Positions 1 through 8,660 are shown, counted from the stretch's first letter. The stretch is DNA of 64,000 bases from Cognatilysobacter claricitrinus (GCF_045866565.1 NZ_BAAFZV010000001.1:930001-994000); one strand, 5' to 3'. A program made the numbers and translations. The notes: generated by a model from the sequence alone, not told the origin.

Positions 1-534
1 CGCCGCCACTTCCGTCAACGTTCCGAAGCCGCGCTCGCACTCTGCGCGCAGCGCAAGCGTCCCGCCTGCGTGTTGTTGTTCGATCTCGACCACTTCAAGC
101 AGATCAACGACCAGTGCGGTCACTCGTCGGGCGACTGGGTGTTGCGCGAGGTGGCGCGGGTCGGGCGGCTGCATTGCCGCGAGCAGGACCTGTTCGGGCG
201 CATCGGGGGCGAGGAGTTCGCGATGACGCTGGTCGACTGCGACGGCGAGGCGGCGATGCGCACGGCGGAGGCCTGCCGACGTGCGATCGACGCAATCGAT
301 GCATCGATTGGCGGCTGCGGCCAGCCGGTCGCGGCCAGCATCGGGGTGGTCAGCACGGCGGTCTCGGGCTACGAGTACGAAACGCTGATCGCTCACGCGG
401 ACGCGGCCATGTACCGGTCTAAGGTCGCCGGCCGCAATCGCGTGACGCTGTACGAGCGGCCGCCGGTGCCGCAGCCGGGCGTCGCGCCCGCGATTGACCG
501 CCGCAACGCCGAGGCGATGCTCAAGCAGTACTGA
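1..534 (+). CDS. diguanylate cyclase (GGDEF domain), 5' end outside window
   Basis: The reading frame is open from base 1, so only the C-terminal 177 codons are present. They form almost a whole GGDEF domain, which condenses two GTP into cyclic di-GMP in the cytoplasm. The metal and nucleotide segment DLDHFKQIND is followed by the active-site motif GGEEF at bases 205-219. An RxxD product-inhibition site (REQD, bases 178-189) lies exactly five residues before it. Both motifs are intact, so an active, feedback-inhibited cyclase is expected. The C-terminal ADAAMYRSK segment is also typical. Sensor domains, if any, lie upstream of the window. The gene ends with TGA and a short proline-rich tail. 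Confidence 0.9.
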   Translation, partial: RRHFRQRSEAALALCAQRKRPACVLLFDLDHFKQINDQCGHSSGDWVLREVARVGRLHCREQDLFGRIGGEEFAMTLVDCDGEAAMRTAEACRRAIDAIDASIGGCGQPVAASIGVVSTAVSGYEYETLIAHADAAMYRSKVAGRNRVTLYERPPVPQPGVAPAIDRRNAEAMLKQY

Positions 535-628
535 GGCGCGCGGTTCCGTACGGTTTTCGCGCGGCGTCGACACGGTCGCGACATCGCGGGCGTAGCGTGA
601 GCCGTCCGCCGACCCGCGAACGCCCGCC

Positions 629-886
629 ATGGACGAGAACCGCCGAATTGCGGACTACCTGCGTTCGACCGCCGACCTGACCGAGTACTTCCGCACCTGC
701 AAGCAGACCGGCGACATGACGCTTGTCGAAAGCGCGCTGCGCGACATGCCGGAGTGGGCGACCTTCCACGAGGTCAAGAGCGCACTCGGCGCAGCTGGCC
801 TGCGGTTGAGCGTCGCGCCGATGCGACCGGCGGAAAAGGTGCTGCCGGAGTACGCCGAGCGGCGGAAGGGGCCGCGTAAGCACTAG
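629..886 (+). CDS. small conserved-looking hypothetical protein, 85 aa
   Basis: I do not recognise this protein. It is 85 residues, mostly polar, with no signal peptide, membrane segment or cysteines beyond one. The N-terminal third (IADYLRSTADLTEYFRTC) distantly recalls the start of HigA-type 'addiction module antidote' proteins, but no toxin gene is next to it, so that idea is weak. It sits about 95 bases after the diguanylate cyclase on the same strand. Codon use is the same GC-rich type as its neighbours. It is followed by a heptamer repeat block and a terminator shared with rpmG. Confidence 0.5.
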   Translation: MDENRRIADYLRSTADLTEYFRTCKQTGDMTLVESALRDMPEWATFHEVKSALGAAGLRLSVAPMRPAEKVLPEYAERRKGPRKH

Positions 887-942
887 GCAGATCCAAGCGA
901 GGCCGACGACCCACATTGGTCCGGCGCGTCACGATGACCCGC

Positions 943-1005
943 GCACGACGCACGACGCACGACGCATAACGCACGACTTACGACTTACGACTTACGACTT
1001 ACGAC
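943..1005. repeat. nine-copy heptamer tandem repeat
   Basis: Nine consecutive 7-bp units: three GCACGAC, one GCATAAC, one GCACGAC and four TTACGAC. The units share the core NNACGAC with one exception. The block lies between the small hypothetical gene and the rpmG terminator and is not in a coding sequence. Short tandem arrays of this kind can change copy number by slippage. Confidence 0.85.
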
Positions 1006-1020
1006 GCGTCGCGCCCAACA

Positions 1021-1046
1021 AAAAACCCGCCTTTCGGCGGGTTTTT
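1021..1046. terminator. bidirectional rho-independent terminator
   Basis: Perfect stem CCCGCC/GGCGGG (1026-1031 and 1036-1041) with a TTTC loop, an A5 tract before and a T5 tract after. It can act in both directions and lies about 45 bases after the rpmG stop codon, closing the rpmB-rpmG operon. Confidence 0.85.
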
Positions 1047-1091
1047 CGTGAAGCCTCGATCCTGGAGCGGGTCGCCGTAGCGACCGTCGCA

Positions 1092-1256
1092 TCACTTGAT
1101 CTTGCCTTCCTTGTACGGCACGTGCTTGCGCACCACCGGGTCGAACTTCTTGATTTCCATCTTGCCGGGCGTGTTCTTCTTGTTCTTGTCGGTCGTGTAG
1201 AAGTGACCGGTGCCGGCGGAGGAGATCAGGCGGATCTTGTCGCGCTTGGAAGCCAT
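1092..1256 (-). CDS. rpmG: 50S ribosomal protein L33
   Basis: The protein is 54 residues, beginning MASKRDKIRLIS and ending YKEGKIK, which matches bacterial L33 in length and sequence. L33 is a small protein of the large ribosomal subunit near the E site. It has no cysteines, so it is the zinc-independent (C-minus) form that lacks the paired CxxC motifs. It lies 13 bases after rpmB. A GAGGAG ribosome-binding site overlaps the rpmB stop codon, which suggests coupled translation. Transcription ends at the terminator at 1021-1046. Confidence 0.95.
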   Translation of the reverse strand: MASKRDKIRLISSAGTGHFYTTDKNKKNTPGKMEIKKFDPVVRKHVPYKEGKIK

Positions 1257-1269
1257 CGTCGTCTACTCC

Positions 1270-1506
1270 TCAGATCTTTTCGCCGCGGGCGCGAAGATCG
1301 GCGAGCACGGCGTCGATGCCGTTCTTGTCGATGGTGCGCAGGGCATTAGCGGAAATACGCAGCTTGATCCAGCGATTCTCCGAAGCGACCCAGAAGCGGC
1401 GCTCGTGGAGGTTCGGCATGAAGCGGCGTTTGGTCTTGTTGTTGGCGTGGGAGACGTTGTTTCCCGACACCGTACGCTTGCCGGTTACCTGGCAGACTTT
1501 GGACAT
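1270..1506 (-). CDS. rpmB: 50S ribosomal protein L28
   Basis: The protein is 78 residues starting MSKVCQVTGKR and is the usual length and sequence of L28, a large-subunit protein required for late ribosome assembly. The chosen start is preceded by a GAGGT Shine-Dalgarno. A longer in-frame extension upstream has no such site and is not like L28. It is first in a two-gene operon with rpmG. A good sigma-70-like promoter lies about 185 bases upstream, giving a long leader that contains a perfect hairpin. Confidence 0.97.
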   Translation of the reverse strand: MSKVCQVTGKRTVSGNNVSHANNKTKRRFMPNLHERRFWVASENRWIKLRISANALRTIDKNGIDAVLADLRARGEKI

Positions 1507-1624
1507 TGCGCACCTCGAAAGGCTGTTGTGCTTCCCTTGGCCAGGGAGGCGGCGGCCCCGACGCGCCGGAGATCCGGGCATCACGCGATTCGGGCAGGAC
1601 CCGCTGGGCGGGCGGTCGCAGGTG

Positions 1625-1644
1625 CCGGAAAACGCGCTTTCCGG
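1625..1644. other. hairpin in the rpmB leader
   Basis: Perfect 7-bp inverted repeat CCGGAAA-N6-TTTCCGG. On the minus strand it falls inside the predicted leader RNA between the rpmB promoter and start codon. There is no T-run after it, so it is not a simple terminator. A role in regulating the ribosomal-protein operon is only a guess. The rest of the 394-base gap 1507-1900 shows no gene that I can support. Confidence 0.45.
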
Positions 1645-1691
1645 TGGACGTCCGGGTTCCGGCCAAGGCCGGCGGACGCAGCGAGCCGCGC

Positions 1692-1720
1692 ATTATGGCG
1701 GCCAAGGCCTTTGCGGGCAA
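1692..1720 (-). promoter_or_regulatory. sigma-70-type promoter of rpmB-rpmG
   Basis: Read on the minus strand, TTGCCC (1715-1720) is separated by exactly 17 bases from CATAAT (1692-1697), close to the -35/-10 consensus. It is the only such pair in the gap upstream of rpmB. The start of transcription would be near 1685. Confidence 0.6.
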
Positions 1721-1900
1721 GCACTTACAGGCGGATCCGGAGGCCGTGGCGACGCCGGGACGGCGCGGTCGTGATGGCCTTCCCGAACTCCCCGGTCGAC
1801 AGACCCGCCGACCCGCCACGCGGCCGGAGCCTCGACCAGGCGCTCCGCCCACCCGGTCGCCGCCCGGGCTAGGCTGGCCGTCAGCCCTCGAGAACCTCCC

Positions 1901-2314
1901 ATGGACGCCGAAATCACCCGCCGCGCCAGCTGCAGCTGCGGCCAGCTCGTGCTCACGTGCCGCGGCGAGCCGCTGTCGCGCGTGTCGATCTGCCACTGCC
2001 ACGCCTGCCAGCGCCGCACCGGTGCGCCGTTCGGCTGGCAGGTCAGGTTTCCGCACGACGCGATCACCGCAAGCGGCGAGGCCACGCGCTACAGGCACTT
2101 CGGCGACAGCGGTCGCTCGGCCGACTTCCGCTTCTGCCCGCGCTGCGGCAGCACCGTGTGGTGGACGATGGAGCGCGATCCCGACCTCGTCGTGGTGGCG
2201 GCTGGCGCGTTCGCCGATCCGACGCTGCCGCCGCCGATCGTCGAGGTCTACACCGAGCGCCAGCACGCGTGGACGGTGATGCCGGCGCTGGCGGACATCG
2301 AACATCACCGGTGA
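1901..2314 (+). CDS. GFA/CENP-V family zinc-binding protein
   Basis: The protein has 137 residues with the full cysteine set of the GFA (glutathione-dependent formaldehyde-activating enzyme-like) fold: C11-x-C13, C31-x-C33-xx-C36 and C79-xx-C82. These hold two zinc ions in a small beta-rich domain. The family includes enzymes that add glutathione to formaldehyde, but most bacterial members have no proven substrate, so a detoxification role is only possible. It is a lone plus-strand gene facing the minus-strand gene at 2410 and has no obvious partner. Confidence 0.85.
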   Translation: MDAEITRRASCSCGQLVLTCRGEPLSRVSICHCHACQRRTGAPFGWQVRFPHDAITASGEATRYRHFGDSGRSADFRFCPRCGSTVWWTMERDPDLVVVAAGAFADPTLPPPIVEVYTERQHAWTVMPALADIEHHR

Positions 2315-2409
2315 TGCGGTAAGAATCCGCAACCGGAGGTCAATCGCGCCCCGTTCCACGAAAATCGGGTGCGCGCCCCTACGCGGCGACGCGACACAAC
2401 GCCCGACGC

Positions 2410-2751
2410 CTAGTGCGTCGCGCGATCCCGATGCCAGCCGCGATGGCGGATGTCGAGCATCAGGCTGTAGACCGCGGTGAACGCCGGGAACAGGTTCTGG
2501 ATGACGCCGACCGAGTCCTGCTTCTGCGAGAACAGGAAGTAGCTCAGCGTCATCAGGCTGCCGACCACGCTCATGTACCAGAACGCGCGCGGGATGACCG
2601 GCTTGCCGGCGCGCTTGCTGGCGACGAACTGCACCAGCCAGCGTCCGCCGAACATCGCCGCGCCCACCAGGCCGATCACCTTCCACGGCGAGGCGTGCAG
2701 GCCCGTCCACGCCAGCCACGGGATCGGGCTGTTCATCACGTCGCCGACCAC
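2410..2751 (-). CDS. lipid A biosynthesis N-terminal domain (LAB_N) membrane protein
   Basis: About 113 residues with three hydrophobic segments. It matches the LAB_N domain found alone or fused to lipid A-modifying glycosyltransferases; conserved features include GGRWLVQF and PRAFWYMS. A GTG at 2751 is chosen as start because AGGAGGT lies six bases before it; the ATG at 2736 lacks such a site. That Shine-Dalgarno is inside the end of the upstream glycosyltransferase gene, whose stop codon is three bases before this start, so the two are translationally coupled. The pair probably modifies a polyprenyl-linked sugar or lipid A at the inner membrane. Confidence 0.8.
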   Translation of the reverse strand: MVGDVMNSPIPWLAWTGLHASPWKVIGLVGAAMFGGRWLVQFVASKRAGKPVIPRAFWYMSVVGSLMTLSYFLFSQKQDSVGVIQNLFPAFTAVYSLMLDIRHRGWHRDRATH

Positions 2752-2753
2752 GC

Positions 2754-3479
2754 TCAGACCTCCTCGACGCCGGTCACGCGCGAGCGCTTGATCAGCCACG
2801 ACACGCCGCGCAGGTCGCTGATGCCGACCAGTGCGCGATTGAGGTTGTTGTACTTGGACACGCCGCTGGCGCGGTGGCGATGGTTCACCGGCACGCTCAC
2901 CGTCTTCCAGCCGGCGCGCTGCATCAGCGCGGGCAGGTAGCGATGCATGTGGTCGAAGTAGGGCAGGTCGAGGAAGGCCTCGCGCTCGAACAGCTTGATG
3001 CCGCAGCCGGTGTCGGGCGTGTCATCGCGCAGCATCCGCGAGCGGATCGCGTTCGCCCATTTCGACGCCCAGCGCTTGCTGCCCGTGTCCTGGCGGTTGA
3101 CGCGCCAGCCGGCGAACAGCTTCACGTTCGACGGCGAGGCGTCGCGCTTGGCGAGCAGCTTGGGGATGTCCGCCGGATCGTTCTGGCCGTCGCCATCCAG
3201 CGTGGCGATCCACGCACCGCGCGCGGCGCGGACGCCGTTGCGCGTCGCTGTGCTCTGCCCGCTGTTCTTGATGTGCCGCACCACGCGCAGCTCCGGCGCT
3301 TCCGCCTTGAGTGCCTGCAACGCGGCGACCGTGCCGTCCTTCGAACAGTCGTCGACATAGACGATCTCGAAGTCGGTGACGCCGCGCAGTGCGGCGGTGA
3401 TCTCGCGCACCAGCGAGGCGACGTTGCCTTCCTCGTTGAAGACCGGCACGACGACGGACAGCGGCAGGGAAGCGGTCAT
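2754..3479 (-). CDS. family 2 glycosyltransferase (polyprenyl-phosphate sugar transferase type)
   Basis: The protein has about 241 residues with a GT-A glycosyltransferase fold: VVPVFNEE at the N-terminus, VDDCSKDGT, and the metal-binding LDGDGQND. This pattern is that of dolichol-/undecaprenyl-phosphate mannose- or glucosyltransferases such as ArnC and DPM1, which move a sugar from a nucleotide donor to a lipid phosphate on the cytoplasmic face. It lacks the C-terminal membrane helices of ArnC. The start MTASLPLS at 3479 has a GAGAG site before it. The gene is coupled to the LAB_N membrane protein downstream. The substrate cannot be read from sequence. Confidence 0.85.
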   Translation of the reverse strand: MTASLPLSVVVPVFNEEGNVASLVREITAALRGVTDFEIVYVDDCSKDGTVAALQALKAEAPELRVVRHIKNSGQSTATRNGVRAARGAWIATLDGDGQNDPADIPKLLAKRDASPSNVKLFAGWRVNRQDTGSKRWASKWANAIRSRMLRDDTPDTGCGIKLFEREAFLDLPYFDHMHRYLPALMQRAGWKTVSVPVNHRHRASGVSKYNNLNRALVGISDLRGVSWLIKRSRVTGVEEV

Positions 3480-3607
3480 GGAACTCTCGATGGAAGCGGG
3501 GCGGCCACGTCCGTGCGGCGGGGCCAGCCGGTTGGAGCGCAATTGTCGCCGATCGTTCCATGCGCGCCGGAAGCGCGGCGTCGCGGCGACGCACCGTGTA
3601 GCCGAAC

Positions 3608-4524
3608 TCAGTCGTCGCGGCGGGCGCGCAGCCGTTCCAGCACACCCTCGAGCGATTCGAGGTCGCTGTAGTGGATGACCAGCCGCCCCTTGTTGCCGCG
3701 ACCGTTGAGCACCGACACCTTGGTGCCCAGCGTCTCGGCGAGCTCGCGTTCGAGCGACACGATATCGGCAGCCGGCTTGGCCTTGGCCGCGCGCGGCTTG
3801 GCGTTGCCGCCGGCCGGCACCTGCCCGGCCATCAGCTGCTGCACGCGATGCTCGACCTCGCGCACCGACCAGCCCGCTTCGGCCGCCTGGCGTGCGAGCG
3901 CGACCGCGGCCTGCGGCGCGAGCGGAAGCAGCGCGCGCGCATGGCCCATCTCGATCGCGCGCGTTTCGACCAGCACGCGGATTTCCGGCGGCAACTCGAG
4001 CAGACGCAGCAGGTTCGACACCGCGGCGCGCGAACGGCCGACCGCTTCAGCAGCCTGCGCATGCGTGAGGTCGAATTCGTCGATCAGGCGCTGCAGCGCC
4101 TGCGCTTCTTCGAGCGGGTTGAGGTCTTCGCGCTGGATGTTCTCGATCAGCGCCATCGCGACGACGGTGCGGTCGTCGACCTCGCGCACGACCACCGGAA
4201 TGTCGGCGAGGCCGGCGATCTTCGACGCGCGCCAGCGGCGTTCGCCGGCGATGATCTCGAACGTCTTGCCGCCGTGGTCGCGGATCTCGCGCACCACGAT
4301 CGGCTGGATCACGCCCTGCGCGCGGATCGACTCGGCGAGTTCGTTGAGCTTCGCCTCGTCCCAGTGCCGGCGCGGCTGGTACTTGCCGGCGACCAGTGCG
4401 TCGACCGGCAACTGCCGTAGCGTGTCGCCGGGCTGTGCCTCGACGATCTGCGGCGCCTCGGCGGCGGCCTTGGGACCGAGCAGCGCTTCCAGTCCGCGAC
4501 CGAGGCCGCGCTTCTTCGCCGAAC

Positions 4525-4528
<4 letters not shown>
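3608..4528 (-). CDS. parB: chromosome-partitioning protein ParB
   Basis: The protein has 306 residues. It starts SSAKKRGLGRGLEALLG, the basic N-terminal patch that stimulates ParA. The CTP-binding core follows, with AGERRWRA (box II), and then a helix-turn-helix around THAQAAEAVGRSRAAVSNLLRL that binds parS. The C-terminal dimer domain ends LERLRARRDD. ParB loads at parS and slides as a CTP clamp to segregate chromosome origins. Its ATG overlaps the parA stop codon (ATGA), so the two are coupled. No canonical parS sequence was seen in this window. Confidence 0.97.
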
Positions 4529-5331
<803 letters not shown>

Positions 5332-5409
5332 TCGGCTCGTTCCCCTGCTGGGCTGGAAAGACACGGAGTCGGCGGATCGACGCTGCTCGCGCAGTGTCGG
5401 TCGGGGTCC

Positions 5410-5453
5410 GGTCCGGACCGCATAGTATGCCCGTGAAGACGCATCATCACGGG
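5410..5453. promoter_or_regulatory. two dyads in the parA/rsmG divergent region
   Basis: A perfect 10-bp palindrome GGTCCGGACC (5410-5419) is followed by an inverted repeat CCCGTGA-N10-TCACGGG (5430-5453). They lie between the divergent parA and rsmG starts and could be operators or hairpins in either leader. Neither resembles the parS consensus. Confidence 0.35.
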
Positions 5454-5481
5454 GCCGGGGTCGCCGTCCTGCGCCGCCCGT

Positions 5482-5487
5482 CATACT
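5482..5487 (+). promoter_or_regulatory. -10 box of rsmG, leaderless spacing
   Basis: CATACT followed by exactly six bases and the rsmG ATG. With this spacing the first transcribed base would be the A of ATG. No clear -35 box or Shine-Dalgarno is present. Confidence 0.4.
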
Positions 5488-5493
5488 GTTGCC

Positions 5494-6144
5494 ATGCCAC
5501 CCGATCTGCCCCCCGACCTTCGTCCAATGCTCGAGTCCGGGCTGGCCGAGCTGGGCCTCGACCCGGCCCATGCGCCGCGCCTGCTGGCCTATCTCGCCCT
5601 GTTGGTGCGCTGGAATGCCACCTACAACCTCACCGCCATCCGCGACCCGCGCGAGATGGTGACCAAGCACCTGCTCGACTCGCTGGCGATGCATCCGTTC
5701 GTCGATCCACTGGTCGCATCGAACGGCGCGCTGGCCGACCTCGGCACCGGCGCCGGCCTGCCGGGCATCCCGCTGGCCATCGTGAAGCCGGGGCTGCGGG
5801 TGACGCTGGTCGAGAGCGCGGGCAAGAAGGCGCGTTTCATGCGCCAGGCGATCCGCGAACTGGGCCTGGCCGACGTGCGTGTGGCCGAGTCGCGGATCGA
5901 AGCGGTGGACGAGCCCGGCGCCTATGCGGCGATCACCGCACGCGCGCTGGCGACGATCCCGCTGATCCTCGAGCTCGGCGGCGATCTGCTCGCACCCGAC
6001 GGCGTGCTGCTGGCGATGAAGGGCGTGCACCCAGTCGACGAGCTGGCGCAGCTGCCGGCGGGCTGGGCGCTGCGTGCCAGTCATCCCCTGCGCGTGCCCG
6101 GCCTCGACGCCGAACGGCATCTGGTGGTCGTCGGCCGCGCCTGA
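5494..6144 (+). CDS. rsmG: 16S rRNA (guanine-527-N7) methyltransferase
   Basis: The protein has 216 residues of the RsmG/GidB family. It methylates N7 of G527 in 16S rRNA with S-adenosylmethionine; loss gives low-level streptomycin resistance in other bacteria. The N-terminal helix carries RWNATYNLTAIRDP, and the SAM-binding motif LADLGTGAGLPG is followed by the basic ESAGKKARFMRQ. The gene is next to parA, as in many bacteria, but here on the opposite strand and divergently transcribed rather than leading the parAB operon. The promoter arrangement suggests a leaderless message. Confidence 0.96.
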   Translation: MPPDLPPDLRPMLESGLAELGLDPAHAPRLLAYLALLVRWNATYNLTAIRDPREMVTKHLLDSLAMHPFVDPLVASNGALADLGTGAGLPGIPLAIVKPGLRVTLVESAGKKARFMRQAIRELGLADVRVAESRIEAVDEPGAYAAITARALATIPLILELGGDLLAPDGVLLAMKGVHPVDELAQLPAGWALRASHPLRVPGLDAERHLVVVGRA

Positions 6145-6150
6145 CCGGCG

Positions 6151-6741
6151 TCAGTCGTTCGCGTCTTCCGTGGTCGATGGCCGCCAGGCGACGGTGCCGA
6201 CCAGCCCGTCGATCAGCAGCGGCTCGACCCGCCAGCGCGCGACCGCCCCCAGCTCTGAATCGGTCGCGACCAGTCGCGGTGCGGCATCCAGCCGGTCGAA
6301 ACGCAGGCGGTGGAGGCCGAACGCCAACCCCCGACCCTGCGCCTTGAGCACGGCTTCTTTCGCGCACCACAGCCGCAGGAATGCGGCTTCGCGAGCGTCG
6401 GCGGGCAGCGCCCCCAGCGCAGCCGCCTCGTCGGCATGGAAATAGCGGCGCGCGAGTTCCAGTGCGCGCGGTCGCGGCTTCGGCGTCTCGATGTCGATAC
6501 CGACCCGCACGCCCGCGCCCAGCGCGATCGCCAGCGTCGACCCGCTGTGGCTCCAGTTGCAGTCGAATCCGGGGTACCGCAGCGACGGCCGGCCGTGCGG
6601 GCCGCGGTCGAAGGCGGTGTCGTGGAGTGACACGCCGAGTTCGCCTGCGAGCCACTCGCGGGCCAGCGTTTCGGCCGGCACGCCGGCGGGATGCGGCAGG
6701 TCGACCACGCGGACGGGGCCGAGGCGGCGGACGTCGGGCAA
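6151..6741 (-). CDS. 4'-phosphopantetheinyl transferase (Sfp/HetI type)
   Basis: The protein has about 196 residues. It moves the phosphopantetheine arm of coenzyme A onto a serine of carrier proteins. The two family motifs are present: GIDIE, holding the magnesium ligands, and WCAKEAVLKAQG, the (F/W)xxKE(S/A)xxK motif. The N-terminal SHS-like WSHSGS is also seen. A TTG at 6741 is the likely start, with a weak GAGAA site; a GTG at 6708 is the alternative. Longer in-frame extension would run through the divergent ligase gene and is rejected. Divergence from the aryl-acid:ACP ligase makes the ACP at 35501 a natural substrate. Confidence 0.88.
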   Translation of the reverse strand: MPDVRRLGPVRVVDLPHPAGVPAETLAREWLAGELGVSLHDTAFDRGPHGRPSLRYPGFDCNWSHSGSTLAIALGAGVRVGIDIETPKPRPRALELARRYFHADEAAALGALPADAREAAFLRLWCAKEAVLKAQGRGLAFGLHRLRFDRLDAAPRLVATDSELGAVARWRVEPLLIDGLVGTVAWRPSTTEDAND

Positions 6742-6810
6742 GCGGGTTCTCGGCTGACCGGGCGGGCCCCGCAGCGTAAAGTACGGCGGGGGAAGCGTCA
6801 GGTCGTGCAC

Positions 6811-8178
6811 ATGTCGGCGGTCATCGGAACGGAAACGGAGCAGGCACGACGCCTGCTGGCCCTGGTCGTCGGCGCCGCCGCGCGCATCGTCGCCTACGAC
6901 CGCGGCACGCCCGTGTCCCGCGAACGCTTCGAGCGCCACGTCCGCGCCGCCGCCGCCGCGCTTCCGGCCGCCGGCTACGCGGTGAACCTGTGCGAGGACC
7001 GCTACCGCTTCATCGTCGCCCTGTGCGCCGCCGCGCTGCGCGGGCAGGTCACGCTGCTGCCGCCCTCGCGCGCGCCGGCGGTGGTCGACAGCGTGCGCGC
7101 CGACCACCCGGATTCGATCTGCATCGGCGACGGCGCGCTCGACCCCGCGCCGCCCGGCTTCTGGCGCCTGCCGGACGAGCTGGGCGAGCTCGACGGCGCA
7201 CCGCTGGAGATCGATGCCGACGCCACGCTGCTGATCGGGTTCACCTCCGGCAGCACGGGGCAACCGAAACCGAACCCCAAGACGCTCGCCAGTTTCGTCA
7301 GCAGCACCGCGCAGAACATCGCGGCGATGCGCGACCTGCTCGCCCACGGCCACGTCACGCCGCTGGTCGCCACCGTGCCGCCGCAGCACATGTACGGCAT
7401 GGAGACCTCGGTGATGTTGCCGCTGCTCGGCGACATCGCGGTACATGCCGATCGCCCGTTCTTCCCGCAGGACGTCGCGCGTGCCGTCGCCGACTGTCCG
7501 CGCGCGCCGCTGCTGGTCACCACGCCCGTGCACCTGCGCGCGCTCGTGCAGGCGCGCGATGACGATGCGTCGTTCGCGATGCCACCGCTCGCCGCGATCG
7601 TGTCCGCCACCGCGCCGTTGCCGCGCGATCTCGCGCAGGCTGCGGAAGCCGCGTTCGGTTGCGAAGTGCGCGAGATGTTCGGTTCGACCGAGACCTGCAT
7701 CCTCGCGCGACGTCGCACCGCGCAGGACGATGCCTGGACGCTGCTGCCCGGTGTCACGCTCGCGCCACAACCCGACGGCACGCTCGTCGACGCGCCGCAC
7801 CTCCAGGCGCCGGTCGCGCTCGCCGACCTCGTCGAGTTGCTGCCCGACGGACGGTTCCGCCTGCGCGGTCGCAACGCCGATCTTCTCGAGATCGCCGGCA
7901 AGCGCGCATCGCTCGGCGACCTCACGCGCAAGCTGCTCGCCGTGCCCGGCGTCGTGGACGGCATCGTCGTGCAGCTCGATGCCGATGCGCACGGCGTGTG
8001 CCGCATCGCCGCGCTCGCCGTCGCGCCCACGCTGACGCCCGACGACATCCTGCGCGCACTGCGCCAGCAGATGGATCCGGTGTTCCTGCCGCGCCGCCTT
8101 CGTTGCATCGCGTCATTGCCGCGCAACGAAACCGGAAAGTTGCCGCGTTCGCTGGTGCTCGAACTGCTGCGCAGCTGA
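6811..8178 (+). CDS. xanA2: aryl acid:ACP ligase (AMP-forming), aryl-polyene starter activation
   Basis: The protein has 455 residues of the ANL adenylate-forming superfamily. The nucleotide loop FTSGSTGQPK lies near residue 147, followed by PPQHMYGMETS, the aromatic FGSTET motif, and the catalytic lysine in NETGKLPRS near the C-terminus. It is shorter than typical acyl-CoA synthetases. It resembles the ligase that loads 3-hydroxybenzoate on the ACP in xanthomonadin synthesis, and the family assignment fits the chorismatase and ACP encoded 25 kb away. The ATG at 6811 has AGGT before it. It is divergent from the phosphopantetheinyl transferase with 69 bases between starts. The exact substrate is inferred. 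Confidence 0.82.
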   Translation: MSAVIGTETEQARRLLALVVGAAARIVAYDRGTPVSRERFERHVRAAAAALPAAGYAVNLCEDRYRFIVALCAAALRGQVTLLPPSRAPAVVDSVRADHPDSICIGDGALDPAPPGFWRLPDELGELDGAPLEIDADATLLIGFTSGSTGQPKPNPKTLASFVSSTAQNIAAMRDLLAHGHVTPLVATVPPQHMYGMETSVMLPLLGDIAVHADRPFFPQDVARAVADCPRAPLLVTTPVHLRALVQARDDDASFAMPPLAAIVSATAPLPRDLAQAAEAAFGCEVREMFGSTETCILARRRTAQDDAWTLLPGVTLAPQPDGTLVDAPHLQAPVALADLVELLPDGRFRLRGRNADLLEIAGKRASLGDLTRKLLAVPGVVDGIVVQLDADAHGVCRIAALAVAPTLTPDDILRALRQQMDPVFLPRRLRCIASLPRNETGKLPRSLVLELLRS

Positions 8179-8281
8179 ATATTGCGCGACCTTTCACGCG
8201 ACGCCCACGCGAACCGCAAAAAACAGCGCATTCGTGCAGTAATTTCATACGCGGCCGTCACAGCCGCCTTCCCAGACTGGC

Positions 8282-8305
8282 GGCGCCCCCAATCGAAGGG
8301 GTGCC
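8282..8305 (+). other. leader hairpin upstream of the GlsB/YeaQ-type gene
   Basis: Arms GGCGCCCC and GGGGTGCC (one G-U pair) with an 8-base loop, about 30 bases before the start codon. It may stabilise the leader or have no role. A promoter could not be fixed with confidence in 8179-8337. Confidence 0.3.
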
Positions 8306-8337
8306 GAATTCACCCTCTGACTGGAAAGGAGAAAAAC

Positions 8338-8610
8338 ATGGGCTTCATCATCTGGCTGATCGTTGGCGGCATCATTGGTTGGGTCGCGAGCATGATCATG
8401 AAGACGGATGCCCAGCAGGGCGCGCTCCTGAACATCATCGTCGGTATCGTCGGTGCGTTCCTGGGCGGCTGGCTCGGCGGCATGCTGCTGGGCAACGCCG
8501 GCAGCATCAACAACGGCGACTTCTCGCTCTCCGGCCTGCTGATGTCGCTGCTGGGCGCGGTCGTCCTGCTCGCCATCGTCAACCTGTTCCGTCGTGGCCG
8601 CGTGCGCTAA
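8338..8610 (+). CDS. GlsB/YeaQ/YmgE family small membrane protein
   Basis: The protein has 90 residues, almost entirely hydrophobic, with three transmembrane segments and the family pattern GGIIGWVASMIM near the N-terminus and glycine-zipper repeats (GAFLGGWLGGMLLG). The family, once called transglycosylase-associated, is often stress induced; its molecular role is unknown. A strong AGGAG site lies seven bases before the ATG, suggesting high translation. A perfect bidirectional terminator follows 20 bases after the stop. It is a single-gene unit. Confidence 0.88.
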   Translation: MGFIIWLIVGGIIGWVASMIMKTDAQQGALLNIIVGIVGAFLGGWLGGMLLGNAGSINNGDFSLSGLLMSLLGAVVLLAIVNLFRRGRVR

Positions 8611-8631
8611 TCCGCACAACGCTTCGAAAAG

Positions 8632-8660
8632 AAAAAGGCCCGGGATTCCCGGGCCTTTTT
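8632..8660. terminator. bidirectional rho-independent terminator
   Basis: A perfect 13-bp stem AAAAAGGCCCGGG / CCCGGGCCTTTTT with a 3-base loop. It lies between the convergent GlsB-type gene and xthA and can end transcription from both. Confidence 0.93.

Noticed and set aside
629..886. HigA-type antitoxin
   Set aside because: Only a loose likeness at the N-terminus. There is no helix-turn-helix of normal form and no toxin gene on either side.
943..1005. CRISPR array
   Set aside because: The units are 7 bp with no unique spacers and no cas genes are present.
6151..7992. A long N-terminally extended phosphopantetheinyl transferase
   Set aside because: The extension is antisense to the ligase gene, which has full ANL motifs. 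Normal length is reached from 6741.
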